The notes under the pieces were generated by a model. That model saw only the letters and a list, made by a program, of their open reading frames with translations. It was not told the DNA's origin and made no database searches. This document shows, in pieces, positions 15,039 to 22,132 of a stretch of DNA of 26,425 bases (the first letter of the stretch is position 1; each line of letters starts with the position of its first letter). Made by a program: the position numbers and the translations under genes. This stretch comes from CAAGNP01 sp045603545 (GTDB taxonomy: Bacteria; Bacteroidota; Bacteroidia; Bacteroidales; UBA932). Location of the stretch: the NCBI GenBank assembly GCA_045603545.1, contig JAZUMG010000025.1:1-26425 (forward strand), read 5' to 3'.

Positions 15039-15046
15039 TATCTTTG
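15039..15046 (+). promoter_or_regulatory. Bacteroidales -7 promoter element for the patatin gene
   Basis: TATCTTTG matches TAnnTTTG. It ends 9 bases before the ATG at 15056, so the leader is only a few bases. It rules against the longer frame beginning at 15011. Confidence 0.6.
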
Positions 15047-15055
15047 CAGCTATAT

Positions 15056-15901
15056 ATGAAAATAGACAACAATACTGCTCTGATCCTTGAAGGGGGTGGA
15101 CTTCGCGGAGTGTTTACCTGCGGAGTTCTGGACTTTTTTATGGACAATGGCATCAGATTCCCCTTTACCGTAGGTGTAAGTGCAGGTGCCTGCAATGGTC
15201 TATCCTATATGTCGGGACAGCGTGGACGTGCCAGGGCGAGCAACATAGACCTGATGGAGAAACATCACTATGTAGGTCTGAAATATCTCTTCACACAGGG
15301 GTGCATTATGGATTTCAAACTCCTTTTTGAAGAGTTTCCAACCAAGATTATCCCCTACGATTACGACACATACTTTGCAAATAGTGACCGGTATGTGATG
15401 GTCACCACCAACTGCCTCACCGGACAGGCGGAATATCTGGAGGAGAGAAAATCATCAGAGAGGGTTATGGATATAGTCCGTGCATCAAGCAGCCTCCCAT
15501 ACGTATGCAAAATCACCTACGTAGACGGAATACCTATGCTGGATGGGGGGATAGCCGATTCCATCCCCATAGAGTATGCCCTAAATCAGGGATATGAAAA
15601 AGCGGTAGTCGTCCTTACACGCCAGAAAGGATATCGTAAGAAAGAGGGGGCCCACCCTATTGCCAGACTCTTCTACCGCAGATACCCTAATCTGCAGAGG
15701 GCCATATCAGACCGCAACACCAAATATAACCACACTCTCGATCTTATAGAGAGACTTGAAGCGGAGGGAAAAATCATCGTAATACGCCCCGAAAAGCCGG
15801 TCGAAGTGAGCCGGATGGAGACCGACACCACAAAACTCACCGCCCTCTACCAGGAAGGCTACAGAATAGCTGAAAACAGCGGACTCCTCCGCAAGTTCTA
15901 A
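15056..15901 (+). CDS. Patatin-like phospholipase family protein
   Basis: A 281-residue patatin-fold acyl hydrolase (RssA/YjjU-like), without a signal peptide and therefore probably cytoplasmic. The oxyanion loop is EGGGLRG at 12-18, the nucleophile elbow GVSAG has S42, and the catalytic aspartate is D163 in MLDGGIADSIP. These form the Ser-Asp dyad that cleaves acyl groups from lipids. The C-terminal end, DTTKLTALYQEGYRIA, reappears in a diverged form at 17180-17240. It overlaps the convergent gene at 15898 by 4 bases. No cyclic-nucleotide synthase is nearby, so a CBASS effector role is not supported. Confidence 0.9.
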   Translation: MKIDNNTALILEGGGLRGVFTCGVLDFFMDNGIRFPFTVGVSAGACNGLSYMSGQRGRARASNIDLMEKHHYVGLKYLFTQGCIMDFKLLFEEFPTKIIPYDYDTYFANSDRYVMVTTNCLTGQAEYLEERKSSERVMDIVRASSSLPYVCKITYVDGIPMLDGGIADSIPIEYALNQGYEKAVVVLTRQKGYRKKEGAHPIARLFYRRYPNLQRAISDRNTKYNHTLDLIERLEAEGKIIVIRPEKPVEVSRMETDTTKLTALYQEGYRIAENSGLLRKF

Positions 15902-16653
15902 AACTTCAACGCTAAAGTAAATCCGGCTGCAGGTTGGATCCCTTGTGCTGTGTCGATATAGTATAAAGACGGATACAAATCTATATCGAAAGAGTAGAGC
16001 TTTCTCAGATCCTGTTCATACATATTTTTCACTTTGGCTATCCTAATTGCATCCACAATACTCCATATTTCTATACCTAAAGAGGCTGCATAACAAGCAA
16101 CTGAAACGCCAAGCTCGATCTGCCAGGCCGGTGAAGGATCTATATCACTTCTCTGCTCACATACACTTGCAGTTACCAGAAGTGCGACATTTCCAAAGAA
16201 TTTTCCCAGTCCACGTCCCCACTCCCCATTAATACACTCTCCAAGTCCAGGCACAAACGCAGAAGCTACACCTGTCCAGGCTGGACTATATTTATCACCC
16301 AGAGTTCGAGTATATTCCCGGTAGTTATATATCGTCTTGAGCTCCTTATACTTCATATTTGGCATTAGTCCCTCTATAGGCTCTCTGCTGGAAGAATACA
16401 GATTATCTATCAACTCCTGATCGAAAATCTCATTTCTTCCCGACTTATAGCGGATCATCAAAACATCACACTTATCTACCACATAAGCCACGCCATCAGG
16501 CTCCTCATAAAGGGTATACTTAACTTCCTTCTTACTGACCTCCAGAACTTTGGCTTTGATCTCTTCGCCATTTATCTTCTTTATAATGTCCTGTGCAAAT
16601 GCAGGGGAAACGCCTACTACAATAAGTAAAAGTGCTATAAAAGTATTTTTCAT
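15898..16653 (-). CDS. Conserved Bacteroidales envelope protein of unknown function
   Basis: A 251-residue protein with a signal peptide (MKNTFIALLLIVVGVSPAFAQ). An N-terminal segment of the kind DIIKKINGEEIKAKVLEV...KDGVAYVV-like recurs in many Bacteroidetes exported proteins. Then come SPAWTGVASAFVPGLGECI and GRGLGKFFGNVALLV, with hydrophobic stretches at about 127-150 and 170-195 that could be membrane segments. It ends with aromatic phenylalanine (TLALKF), as many outer-membrane proteins do. ATG 16653 is preferred over an in-frame TTG at 16671. I do not know its function. Its promoter appears to be the TAACTTTG box at 16761-16768, giving a leader of about 100 bases. Confidence 0.75.
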   Translation of the reverse strand: MKNTFIALLLIVVGVSPAFAQDIIKKINGEEIKAKVLEVSKKEVKYTLYEEPDGVAYVVDKCDVLMIRYKSGRNEIFDQELIDNLYSSSREPIEGLMPNMKYKELKTIYNYREYTRTLGDKYSPAWTGVASAFVPGLGECINGEWGRGLGKFFGNVALLVTASVCEQRSDIDPSPAWQIELGVSVACYAASLGIEIWSIVDAIRIAKVKNMYEQDLRKLYSFDIDLYPSLYYIDTAQGIQPAAGFTLALKF

Positions 16654-16760
16654 TCTGTCTATATTTTCCAATTTATAAAATCTGGCATTTACTACAGCGA
16701 CTTACTTATCTCGAATATATAAGTAACGACACCTATAATGAAATTACCAGTTTATCTGCA

Positions 16761-16793
16761 CAAAGTTATTTGTTATTAATTGGAATTCCAATA
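16761..16793 (-). promoter_or_regulatory. Promoter with palindrome between -33 and -7 boxes
   Basis: On the minus strand TTG (16791-16789) and TAACTTTG (16768-16761) are separated by 20 bases, the spacing of Bacteroidales -33/-7 promoters. The 14-base perfect palindrome ATTGGAATTCCAAT (16779-16792) covers the -33 box and the spacer. A near copy lies in the promoter at 18201-18233, suggesting a shared regulator. Confidence 0.55.
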
Positions 16794-16910
16794 CGCTGAA
16801 GGAGAATTTTCCCTTTTGATTTATTCACCTCAGCATAACTTCTGTCATAGTCCACCAGCCATCGTCCTTTCCGTCACACCCGACTCGGTTCTGGTGTCTC
16901 ACCTAATTAT

Positions 16911-16947
16911 CTATCCAGGTCCACTTTTTTGTTCTGGACTTGGATAG
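16911..16947. repeat. Imperfect inverted repeat at the edge of the DUF6371 fragment
   Basis: CTATCCAGGTCCA (16911-16923) and TGGACTTGGATAG (16935-16947) are inverted repeats with one mismatch (a G-U pair in RNA) around an 11-base T-rich loop. The right arm lies inside recognisable DUF6371 coding sequence, while the left arm lies outside it. It could be a hairpin, a protein site or a recombination by-product. Confidence 0.55.
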
Positions 16948-17246
16948 CCATCGGAGGAAAGAGCCAATTCAACGAGAGATTGAAAGTCCTCTTTGGTCGT
17001 GATGTGGTTGCATTTCCAGACGTGGACGGATATAATGAATGGTGTGAGAAAGTCAAGGATTTCCCTGATCTGAAAATCTCAGTCAGCAACCTCCTGCAGA
17101 GCAACGCAACGCCGGAAGACATCGAGAATCACATCGACATAGCAGACTGGCTCATCAGATGGAAACTGCACCCCGATACTAACAAACTATCAGCACTCTA
17201 TGAAGAGGGTTACAGGACAGTTGCAAAAACAGATCTTCTGGCTTAA
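16929..17246 (+). pseudogene. Chimera: DUF6371 (mobile-element primase-like) fragment joined to a patatin C-terminal tail
   Basis: An open frame with no convincing start (TTG at 16929) reads TWIAIGGKSQFNERLKVLFG, then VVAFPDVDGYNEWCEK and NATPEDIENHIDIADWLIRW. This resembles the Toprim-like C-terminal part of DUF6371 proteins found on Bacteroidales mobile elements. The last 24 or so residues (DTNKLSALYEEGYRTV...) instead match the C-terminus of patatin-like phospholipases, including the intact gene ending at 15901. Codons differ at many synonymous sites from that gene, so this is a diverged paralogue end, not a recent copy. The simplest reading is insertion of a mobile element into a second patatin gene followed by deletion. 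It is probably not functional. Confidence 0.65.
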
Positions 17247-17261
17247 AGTGAGACAACCCTC

Positions 17262-17876
17262 TTAGTGTGCGAAGATAAAGCCGAAATAGATGCGTGGCCC
17301 CATCGGTCTGTTGATACCCTTTGAATGGATGGCCAATAACCAGTCTGCCTTTAATGTGAGTCTGAGAGCTTTCCCCACTGCATACTCTACCCCTACGTAT
17401 GGATCCAGAACGAAGATTGGCTGCTTGTGCAGCACTGTCATCGGTTCAAGTTCCCAATCATATTTATTTCCCTCAAACATATAGAAGGAGGTCTCCATCC
17501 CACCTCCTACTGTTGCTCCGACATATGGGATCAACTTACCCTTCTGCCAAAACCAGTCAACAAGAGCCCCTGTCCAGAAGAGTTTGTTGTGACTTCCACT
17601 CCTGACCCCATTATGGATGGGCGCTGTAGAAAAATACCCTTCAAACCCTGTCCTGAAATGGTTTGTAAGGTGAATTTTGGCACACCCTCCAATACCGAAA
17701 GTGGGACTGCTTATAGAGAGATTATAGGGATTGTCCCCTCCGAACTGATACCCTGTGTGAAGCATCATACCTCCCGAGAAGCCTTTTATCACCTTATCCT
17801 CCTGGGCATAGGTGACTGTTGCAAAAGCTACTGATAAAATTACAGCAAGTACAAATCTGTAGAGTTTCATAATCAT
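17262..17876 (-). CDS. Outer-membrane beta-barrel protein
   Basis: A 204-residue protein with a signal peptide (MIMKLYRFVLAVILSVAFATVTYA, cleaved before QED). Alternating-hydrophobicity strands rich in glycine and aromatic residues follow (GGMMLHTGYQFGG, YVGATVGGGMETSFYMF, DPYVGVEYAVGKALRLTL), ending RIYFGFIFAH. This suits a small 8-stranded barrel of the OmpA/OMP_b-brl class. Ligand and role are unknown. An ATG two codons downstream (17870) is an equally good start. It lies 12 bases after the DUF4491 gene and is likely cotranscribed from the promoter at 18201-18233. Confidence 0.8.
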   Translation of the reverse strand: MIMKLYRFVLAVILSVAFATVTYAQEDKVIKGFSGGMMLHTGYQFGGDNPYNLSISSPTFGIGGCAKIHLTNHFRTGFEGYFSTAPIHNGVRSGSHNKLFWTGALVDWFWQKGKLIPYVGATVGGGMETSFYMFEGNKYDWELEPMTVLHKQPIFVLDPYVGVEYAVGKALRLTLKADWLLAIHSKGINRPMGPRIYFGFIFAH

Positions 17877-17888
17877 GCGGTATGAGAT

Positions 17889-18176
17889 TTACTTCTTATG
17901 TCCGGGTCCTTCGGGAAACCACCCTTTGCGGACACGCTCACGCTGGTGAACAACCTCTAGTATGCTCCAGAATGAGGAGAAAGCCACGACACCCATGATT
18001 ATTGAACATATCATATGATCGATCAGAACAGACCCGATCGCAAAAACCACCCCCGCAATAGCAAACAATATCCAGCTCTTCACACCGATATAGTATTCAG
18101 CCTTTACTACAAGTGGGTGGAACAGCCCGATTATAAGGAATGTGGAAAGTCCCACAAGAAGTCCTGTCAAATTCAT
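17889..18176 (-). CDS. DUF4491 family small membrane protein
   Basis: A 95-residue integral membrane protein, recognised as DUF4491 from MNLTGLLVGLSTFLIIGLFHP, VVKAEYYIG and the ending RVRKGWFPEGP. It has three hydrophobic segments (about 4-22, 34-52, 56-75) and a charged cytoplasmic-looking tail. The family is widespread in Bacteroidales and some Firmicutes, with no known function. It is first in a two-gene unit with the barrel protein. Confidence 0.88.
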   Translation of the reverse strand: MNLTGLLVGLSTFLIIGLFHPLVVKAEYYIGVKSWILFAIAGVVFAIGSVLIDHMICSIIMGVVAFSSFWSILEVVHQRERVRKGWFPEGPGHKK

Positions 18177-18200
18177 ATCTTCACAAACATTTTACCCCGA

Positions 18201-18233
18201 CAAAGGTATACTTTTCAATTGGAATTACAATAT
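18201..18233 (-). promoter_or_regulatory. Promoter with near-palindrome between -33 and -7 boxes
   Basis: On the minus strand TTG (18230-18228) and TACCTTTG (18208-18201) are 19 bases apart. Between them sits ATTGTAATTCCAAT (18231-18218), one base off the perfect palindrome in the promoter at 16761-16793. Transcription would start about 18 bases before the DUF4491 ATG. Confidence 0.55.
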
Positions 18234-18297
18234 CCCATAGGCACATACACATCGTTTACCAAGGCTTTCCTACTGCCCGCACCAATTACTCGCATAG

Positions 18298-18468
18298 CTA
18301 CTGAGATAAGATCCTCCAGGTATTCGCTTCGCTCATTCCCACATATCCGAGTCCGGCAGAATAACCGAAACCGTAATCTCCTTTGAATCGTGCATCACAG
18401 TTGACTCCAGCCATTCCGGATGATCCAAGAAGTTCCAGATTCACCGATCTTGTCTGTGCTTTTGCACT
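18298..18468 (-). pseudogene. Truncated outer-membrane beta-barrel fragment
   Basis: Just after the DUF4249 stop, the minus strand reads SAKAQTRSVNLELLGSSGMA and continues VNCDARFKGDYGFGYSAGLGYVG before a TAG at 18298. SAKAQ looks like the end of a signal peptide. The rest resembles the first strands of small Bacteroidetes outer-membrane proteins. A TGA precedes it in frame and there is no start codon, and the frame is lost after about 56 residues, where full proteins are near 200. It is a decayed remnant and explains most of the otherwise empty 18234-18473 stretch. Confidence 0.6.
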
Positions 18469-18473
18469 TCAAT

Positions 18474-19490
18474 TTATTCAACTTCAATTAACCCACTGTC
18501 ATAAACAACGACCCCTGCAAAAATGCCATTGCCCCCCTCGATATTGTTGTAGGACATAAATGGTGTTGATGACGGGAATTCTGAATAATCAGCTTTTCTG
18601 GCAGTGTCCCAGGCTGTGGCGTATTTGTATAGTTCTTCTGACACTCTGTAGAGACGGAATCTGTATTTGGTGGTATCTCCTCTCGTAAGCCTGTTTACCA
18701 TAATCTCTCTTGTATATTTCATACCATCGAACTCCTTGTCATCAAAGAACATCACCAATGTGCTATTGCCTCCGCGGTCATAATCAATAGTCTGCCATGG
18801 GCTATGATGATTCGCCAGAAGCACATCTGTCTGAGCCTGCTCAAACATATCTGTATCTATCCTGGGTATAACATAGGCGACTGACTGGTTATATGGCAGT
18901 GGCCTTCCATTACTGCTTAGAACCAGCTGAGTCACCTCTATCATATAACAATCCCTCACACCAGGCTGATCCTGGAATGTAACCTTAAATAGAGGTATTT
19001 CTTTTCCTATACCCTGACTTGATCTGTCATCTAGAGCGGCCACATAGTAATCCGGATTAGGACCTGGGATCATGCTGGCAGAAAGTGTCAGATCTTTTAT
19101 TTCCTGAGGGATTACGGTCTGGGCAGAAATCGGTTCAAAGCCTTCGGCTTCTGCATGAAACTCCAGTTTGTCACCAGGGATCAGCGGCTCTACTGCAAAA
19201 TATGCCTCGGATGGAAAAGCCGATGAATATCCGGCATTGGGTTGGAGTTCAATTTCCTTTCCGTTTACCTTGAAAGTCATTCTTGGGTTCACTATTTCCT
19301 TTACTTTGAGTTCCTGGTTTACAGGAATGGTTGTGCGCAGCCAGAAGACAGTAGTGTCCTGAGCTCCAGGAAGGCACTGAAAGAAGAGCTGAGGTTCTGT
19401 TTCCATTCCTCTTAAAGGCATCTCCTTGTAGCATGATGAGAGTGTCAAAAGGAGGCATGCGGCCAATATATGTGTTATCTTCATTTTCAT
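18474..19490 (-). CDS. DUF4249 lipoprotein, TonB-receptor partner
   Basis: A 338-residue lipoprotein: signal peptide with lipobox LSSC (C20), then a beta-rich DUF4249 domain. Segments such as GDKLEFHAEAEGF and TVIPQ near residue 125 are family-typical. The start overlaps the TonB-dependent receptor stop (TAATG), showing translational coupling. DUF4249 genes regularly follow receptors in Bacteroidetes, and the protein may act as a surface lid or ligand-binding partner for the receptor, as SusD does for SusC. It is unrelated in sequence to SusD. Ligand unknown. Confidence 0.88.
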   Translation of the reverse strand: MKMKITHILAACLLLTLSSCYKEMPLRGMETEPQLFFQCLPGAQDTTVFWLRTTIPVNQELKVKEIVNPRMTFKVNGKEIELQPNAGYSSAFPSEAYFAVEPLIPGDKLEFHAEAEGFEPISAQTVIPQEIKDLTLSASMIPGPNPDYYVAALDDRSSQGIGKEIPLFKVTFQDQPGVRDCYMIEVTQLVLSSNGRPLPYNQSVAYVIPRIDTDMFEQAQTDVLLANHHSPWQTIDYDRGGNSTLVMFFDDKEFDGMKYTREIMVNRLTRGDTTKYRFRLYRVSEELYKYATAWDTARKADYSEFPSSTPFMSYNNIEGGNGIFAGVVVYDSGLIEVE

Positions 19491-21958
19491 TAGAATTTAA
19501 GTGTGTAACTGAATGTCGGAATAATCGGAATCCACCCCTGTATCTCTGAGTATGAAGAGAGGGGATCAGATCCCGAATGCTCCTGGTCATACTTAAACAT
19601 TACATATGCATTGATTGCGTTCATGTGGCAATATGCATTATAGACACTCAGGTTCCAGATCGCTTCGTTTCCTCTGCGGGTCGTCTTATGAAAGTTGAAA
19701 CCCACATCCAGACGATGATATGCCGGAAGGATAGCATTGTTTGGAGAGGTATACACCGGACTATATGTATAGTCATAAAAAGGATCAGGCTTGGCGATGA
19801 TCTGGTCTGGGAGCGTCATCCTGTTACCCGAATGGAATGTCCATCCTGCATACATTTCTGTCTTCTTACCAAGCTTCTGAGTGGCAGAGATGTTAATCTT
19901 ATGTCGGTTGTCGAACATGTCGTAGTACCACTCATCGTGCATATCAGGGAAATATCTCTCAGACCATGACAGCGTGTATCCAAGAGATACCCAGGTCTTT
20001 TCACTGCTCCATTCCAGCTGAGTCTCTACACCGTATGCTCGTCCAAGACCGCTTGTGTAATCTTCCTCCCATTTGTCAAGAGGTGGATACAATGAACTTA
20101 TGCCCATATATTCACGGATATTGTCCATTGTCTTGTAGTAGCCTTCAACATCCAGCTTGATGTTATGAGGAAGATTGAAATATGTGCCTAATGAATACTG
20201 ACGAGAATGCATAGGAGCTACTGTCGATGTCGAAGGCATCCAGAAACCGGTCGGTACTTCAAGAGGAGAAGAAGCATTGACTCTGTGGCTAAACTGGTTC
20301 ATATCACTATATGACATCTTTATGGAAGCAATCTCTCCAATACGGAATCTAAGAGCTGCCCTTGGCTCAAGACGGTTATATGCCTTTCCATCTGTCAGGA
20401 ACATCACATATCGAAGACCGACATTTGCAGTCATCCAATCTGTCAGACTGATCTCATCTTCAATATAAAGCGAAGGCTCAAAACCGTGATAAGTAAAGCC
20501 TTCGATCTTTTTGGTATTAATAGGCGCTGTATCGGAGTTTCTATATATTCTTTCTGATATCCTTTGCGGTGAGAAGACGTGCCATATAGCTTCCGCTCCG
20601 AATCTTACATGCTGGTTATCGGTCGGATGCCAGAGAAAGTCTGCCTTTATACCTGAGTCGTAAACATTAGAACGGTTGATATCGTCGTCAGTTTCTTCAT
20701 ATGAAACAGACTCATCCGTTCTTTTCCAAGAGTTTACCAATCCTACATTTGCTCTAGACTGGACATGGTAGAGATTGACATCAGAGCGAAGATTGTCAGA
20801 TATGTTGTATTTCCATCTGAGCGATGCCAGAATGTTACCCCATCTGAGTCCTAGTTCCATGTTGCTCTCATTACCTGCTGTATCCCAATCTGTGGGATCA
20901 CTTACAGATTTTGATTTCAATGCGTCCTGACCTGCAAATACGCTGAATGACAACGTATTGTCATCCGAGAACTTATGAGTTATCTTTCCGTTCAGATCGG
21001 TCATGGCATATCTCATTACAGTATGATCGGAATTCTCAGAATCACGCAGCGCATTATAAAGTGCGAATCCAGGTATAGTCAGTACATCCAGCCAGCTGCG
21101 CCTCAAGCCGAAATTGAAGGATGTCTTTCCTTTGACGATAGGACCTTCCATCTGGAATCTACCTTCTATAAGACCGATAGAAAACGTGCCGCTATAGTCA
21201 TTGAAATCACCATCACGAGTAGTAACATCCACTACAGACGACATCCTTCCCCCGTAGCGTGCAGGAAATCCACTTTTATAGAAGTCTACATTTTCGATTA
21301 CATCGGAATTGAAGCTGGAAAATACGCCTGCAAGGTGTCCTACCGAGTACAATGGAACGCCATCCATCAAATACAGGTTATCACTTCCAGTACCACCATG
21401 GACATAAAGGCCAGACAAAAGCTCCGTACCCGATGATACTCCGGGAAGCATCTGAATGGTCTTGATGACATCCGGGGAACTTAGGAATGCAAATCCGCGA
21501 TTGAGTTTGGAGCCATCAATGCGTTCAAGGCCAGTCTGGGTAGAGTTTACAGGAGTCTTCACCATGGCTGTTATGACTGCTTCAGGAATACTGTCCTTCT
21601 GCTCCTCTATGAGAATGGCATAATCCAACGGTTTCTTTCTCTTGTCTGCCTTAGTAAGGACTATATACTTCTTCATTATTTCGTACTCGATCCCTGTGCC
21701 GTCGAAGAGGATCTTCAGGCATTCCTCCAGAAGAGCAGAATGCTCCTTCTTATTATCCTTGATGACATCCTTCATCGGCTTTCCTGAATACGGAACACTG
21801 ATCTGGATTGCTGAGTCATATACGAAGTTCACACCCAATGACTCGTGGATGACCTCCATCTCTGACCTGAGAGTCCTGCCCTGTTGTGCACTTACAGGGT
21901 CTATGGTCAGAAAGGCCATAGCGATGGTGGTAGTAATTAATAATAGTACGTGCTTCAT
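19490..21958 (-). CDS. TonB-dependent outer-membrane receptor
   Basis: An 822-residue receptor with a signal peptide (about 1-24). An STN/secretin-like domain follows at about 28-105 (LGVNFVYDSAIQISV, FDGTGIEYEI). The plug domain begins near 128 (AVITAMVKTPVNSTQTG, MLPGVSSGTELLSGLYVHGG, NLYLMDGVPLYSVG) and a 22-strand barrel ends YTLKF with a terminal phenylalanine. Import of a ligand powered by TonB-ExbBD is the family function. No carboxypeptidase-regulatory-like domain is seen between the STN domain and the plug, though many Bacteroidetes receptors have one. The STN domain hints at signalling through an anti-sigma factor, but no sigma/anti-sigma pair is adjacent. Ligand unknown. Confidence 0.92.
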   Translation of the reverse strand: MKHVLLLITTTIAMAFLTIDPVSAQQGRTLRSEMEVIHESLGVNFVYDSAIQISVPYSGKPMKDVIKDNKKEHSALLEECLKILFDGTGIEYEIMKKYIVLTKADKRKKPLDYAILIEEQKDSIPEAVITAMVKTPVNSTQTGLERIDGSKLNRGFAFLSSPDVIKTIQMLPGVSSGTELLSGLYVHGGTGSDNLYLMDGVPLYSVGHLAGVFSSFNSDVIENVDFYKSGFPARYGGRMSSVVDVTTRDGDFNDYSGTFSIGLIEGRFQMEGPIVKGKTSFNFGLRRSWLDVLTIPGFALYNALRDSENSDHTVMRYAMTDLNGKITHKFSDDNTLSFSVFAGQDALKSKSVSDPTDWDTAGNESNMELGLRWGNILASLRWKYNISDNLRSDVNLYHVQSRANVGLVNSWKRTDESVSYEETDDDINRSNVYDSGIKADFLWHPTDNQHVRFGAEAIWHVFSPQRISERIYRNSDTAPINTKKIEGFTYHGFEPSLYIEDEISLTDWMTANVGLRYVMFLTDGKAYNRLEPRAALRFRIGEIASIKMSYSDMNQFSHRVNASSPLEVPTGFWMPSTSTVAPMHSRQYSLGTYFNLPHNIKLDVEGYYKTMDNIREYMGISSLYPPLDKWEEDYTSGLGRAYGVETQLEWSSEKTWVSLGYTLSWSERYFPDMHDEWYYDMFDNRHKINISATQKLGKKTEMYAGWTFHSGNRMTLPDQIIAKPDPFYDYTYSPVYTSPNNAILPAYHRLDVGFNFHKTTRRGNEAIWNLSVYNAYCHMNAINAYVMFKYDQEHSGSDPLSSYSEIQGWIPIIPTFSYTLKF

Positions 21959-22101
21959 TCTTAAATCATTTGAAAAACTTATCTCTTGGCATAATTAAGA
22001 TCTAAGATTTCGTTAATCCTTCATTAAGACGGAAAAGTTTAGTAAAAGTACTATATGATTTTGAAAAAATATGCACAATGGTATGTTTTACTTAAAATGC
22101 T

Positions 22102-22109
22102 TACCTTCG
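22102..22109 (+). promoter_or_regulatory. Possible -7 promoter element for the deoxyribosyltransferase-nuclease gene
   Basis: TACCTTCG differs from TAnnTTTG at one position and lies 23 bases before the ATG at 22133. No -33 box is evident. Confidence 0.35.
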
Positions 22110-22132
22110 CATTACTAACCTGAGACACCAAC

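Noticed and set aside
15056..15901. Patatin as a CapV-type CBASS effector
   Set aside because: No CD-NTase, Cap2/Cap3 or other CBASS gene is adjacent, and the protein resembles ordinary RssA/YjjU-type patatins common in Bacteroidales.
16771..16875. Short minus-strand frame (about 34 codons) ahead of the 15898 gene, which includes the palindrome
   Set aside because: It has no start codon, is short enough to occur by chance, and overlaps a good promoter. If it proved to be a gene remnant, the operator interpretation at 16779-16792 would weaken.
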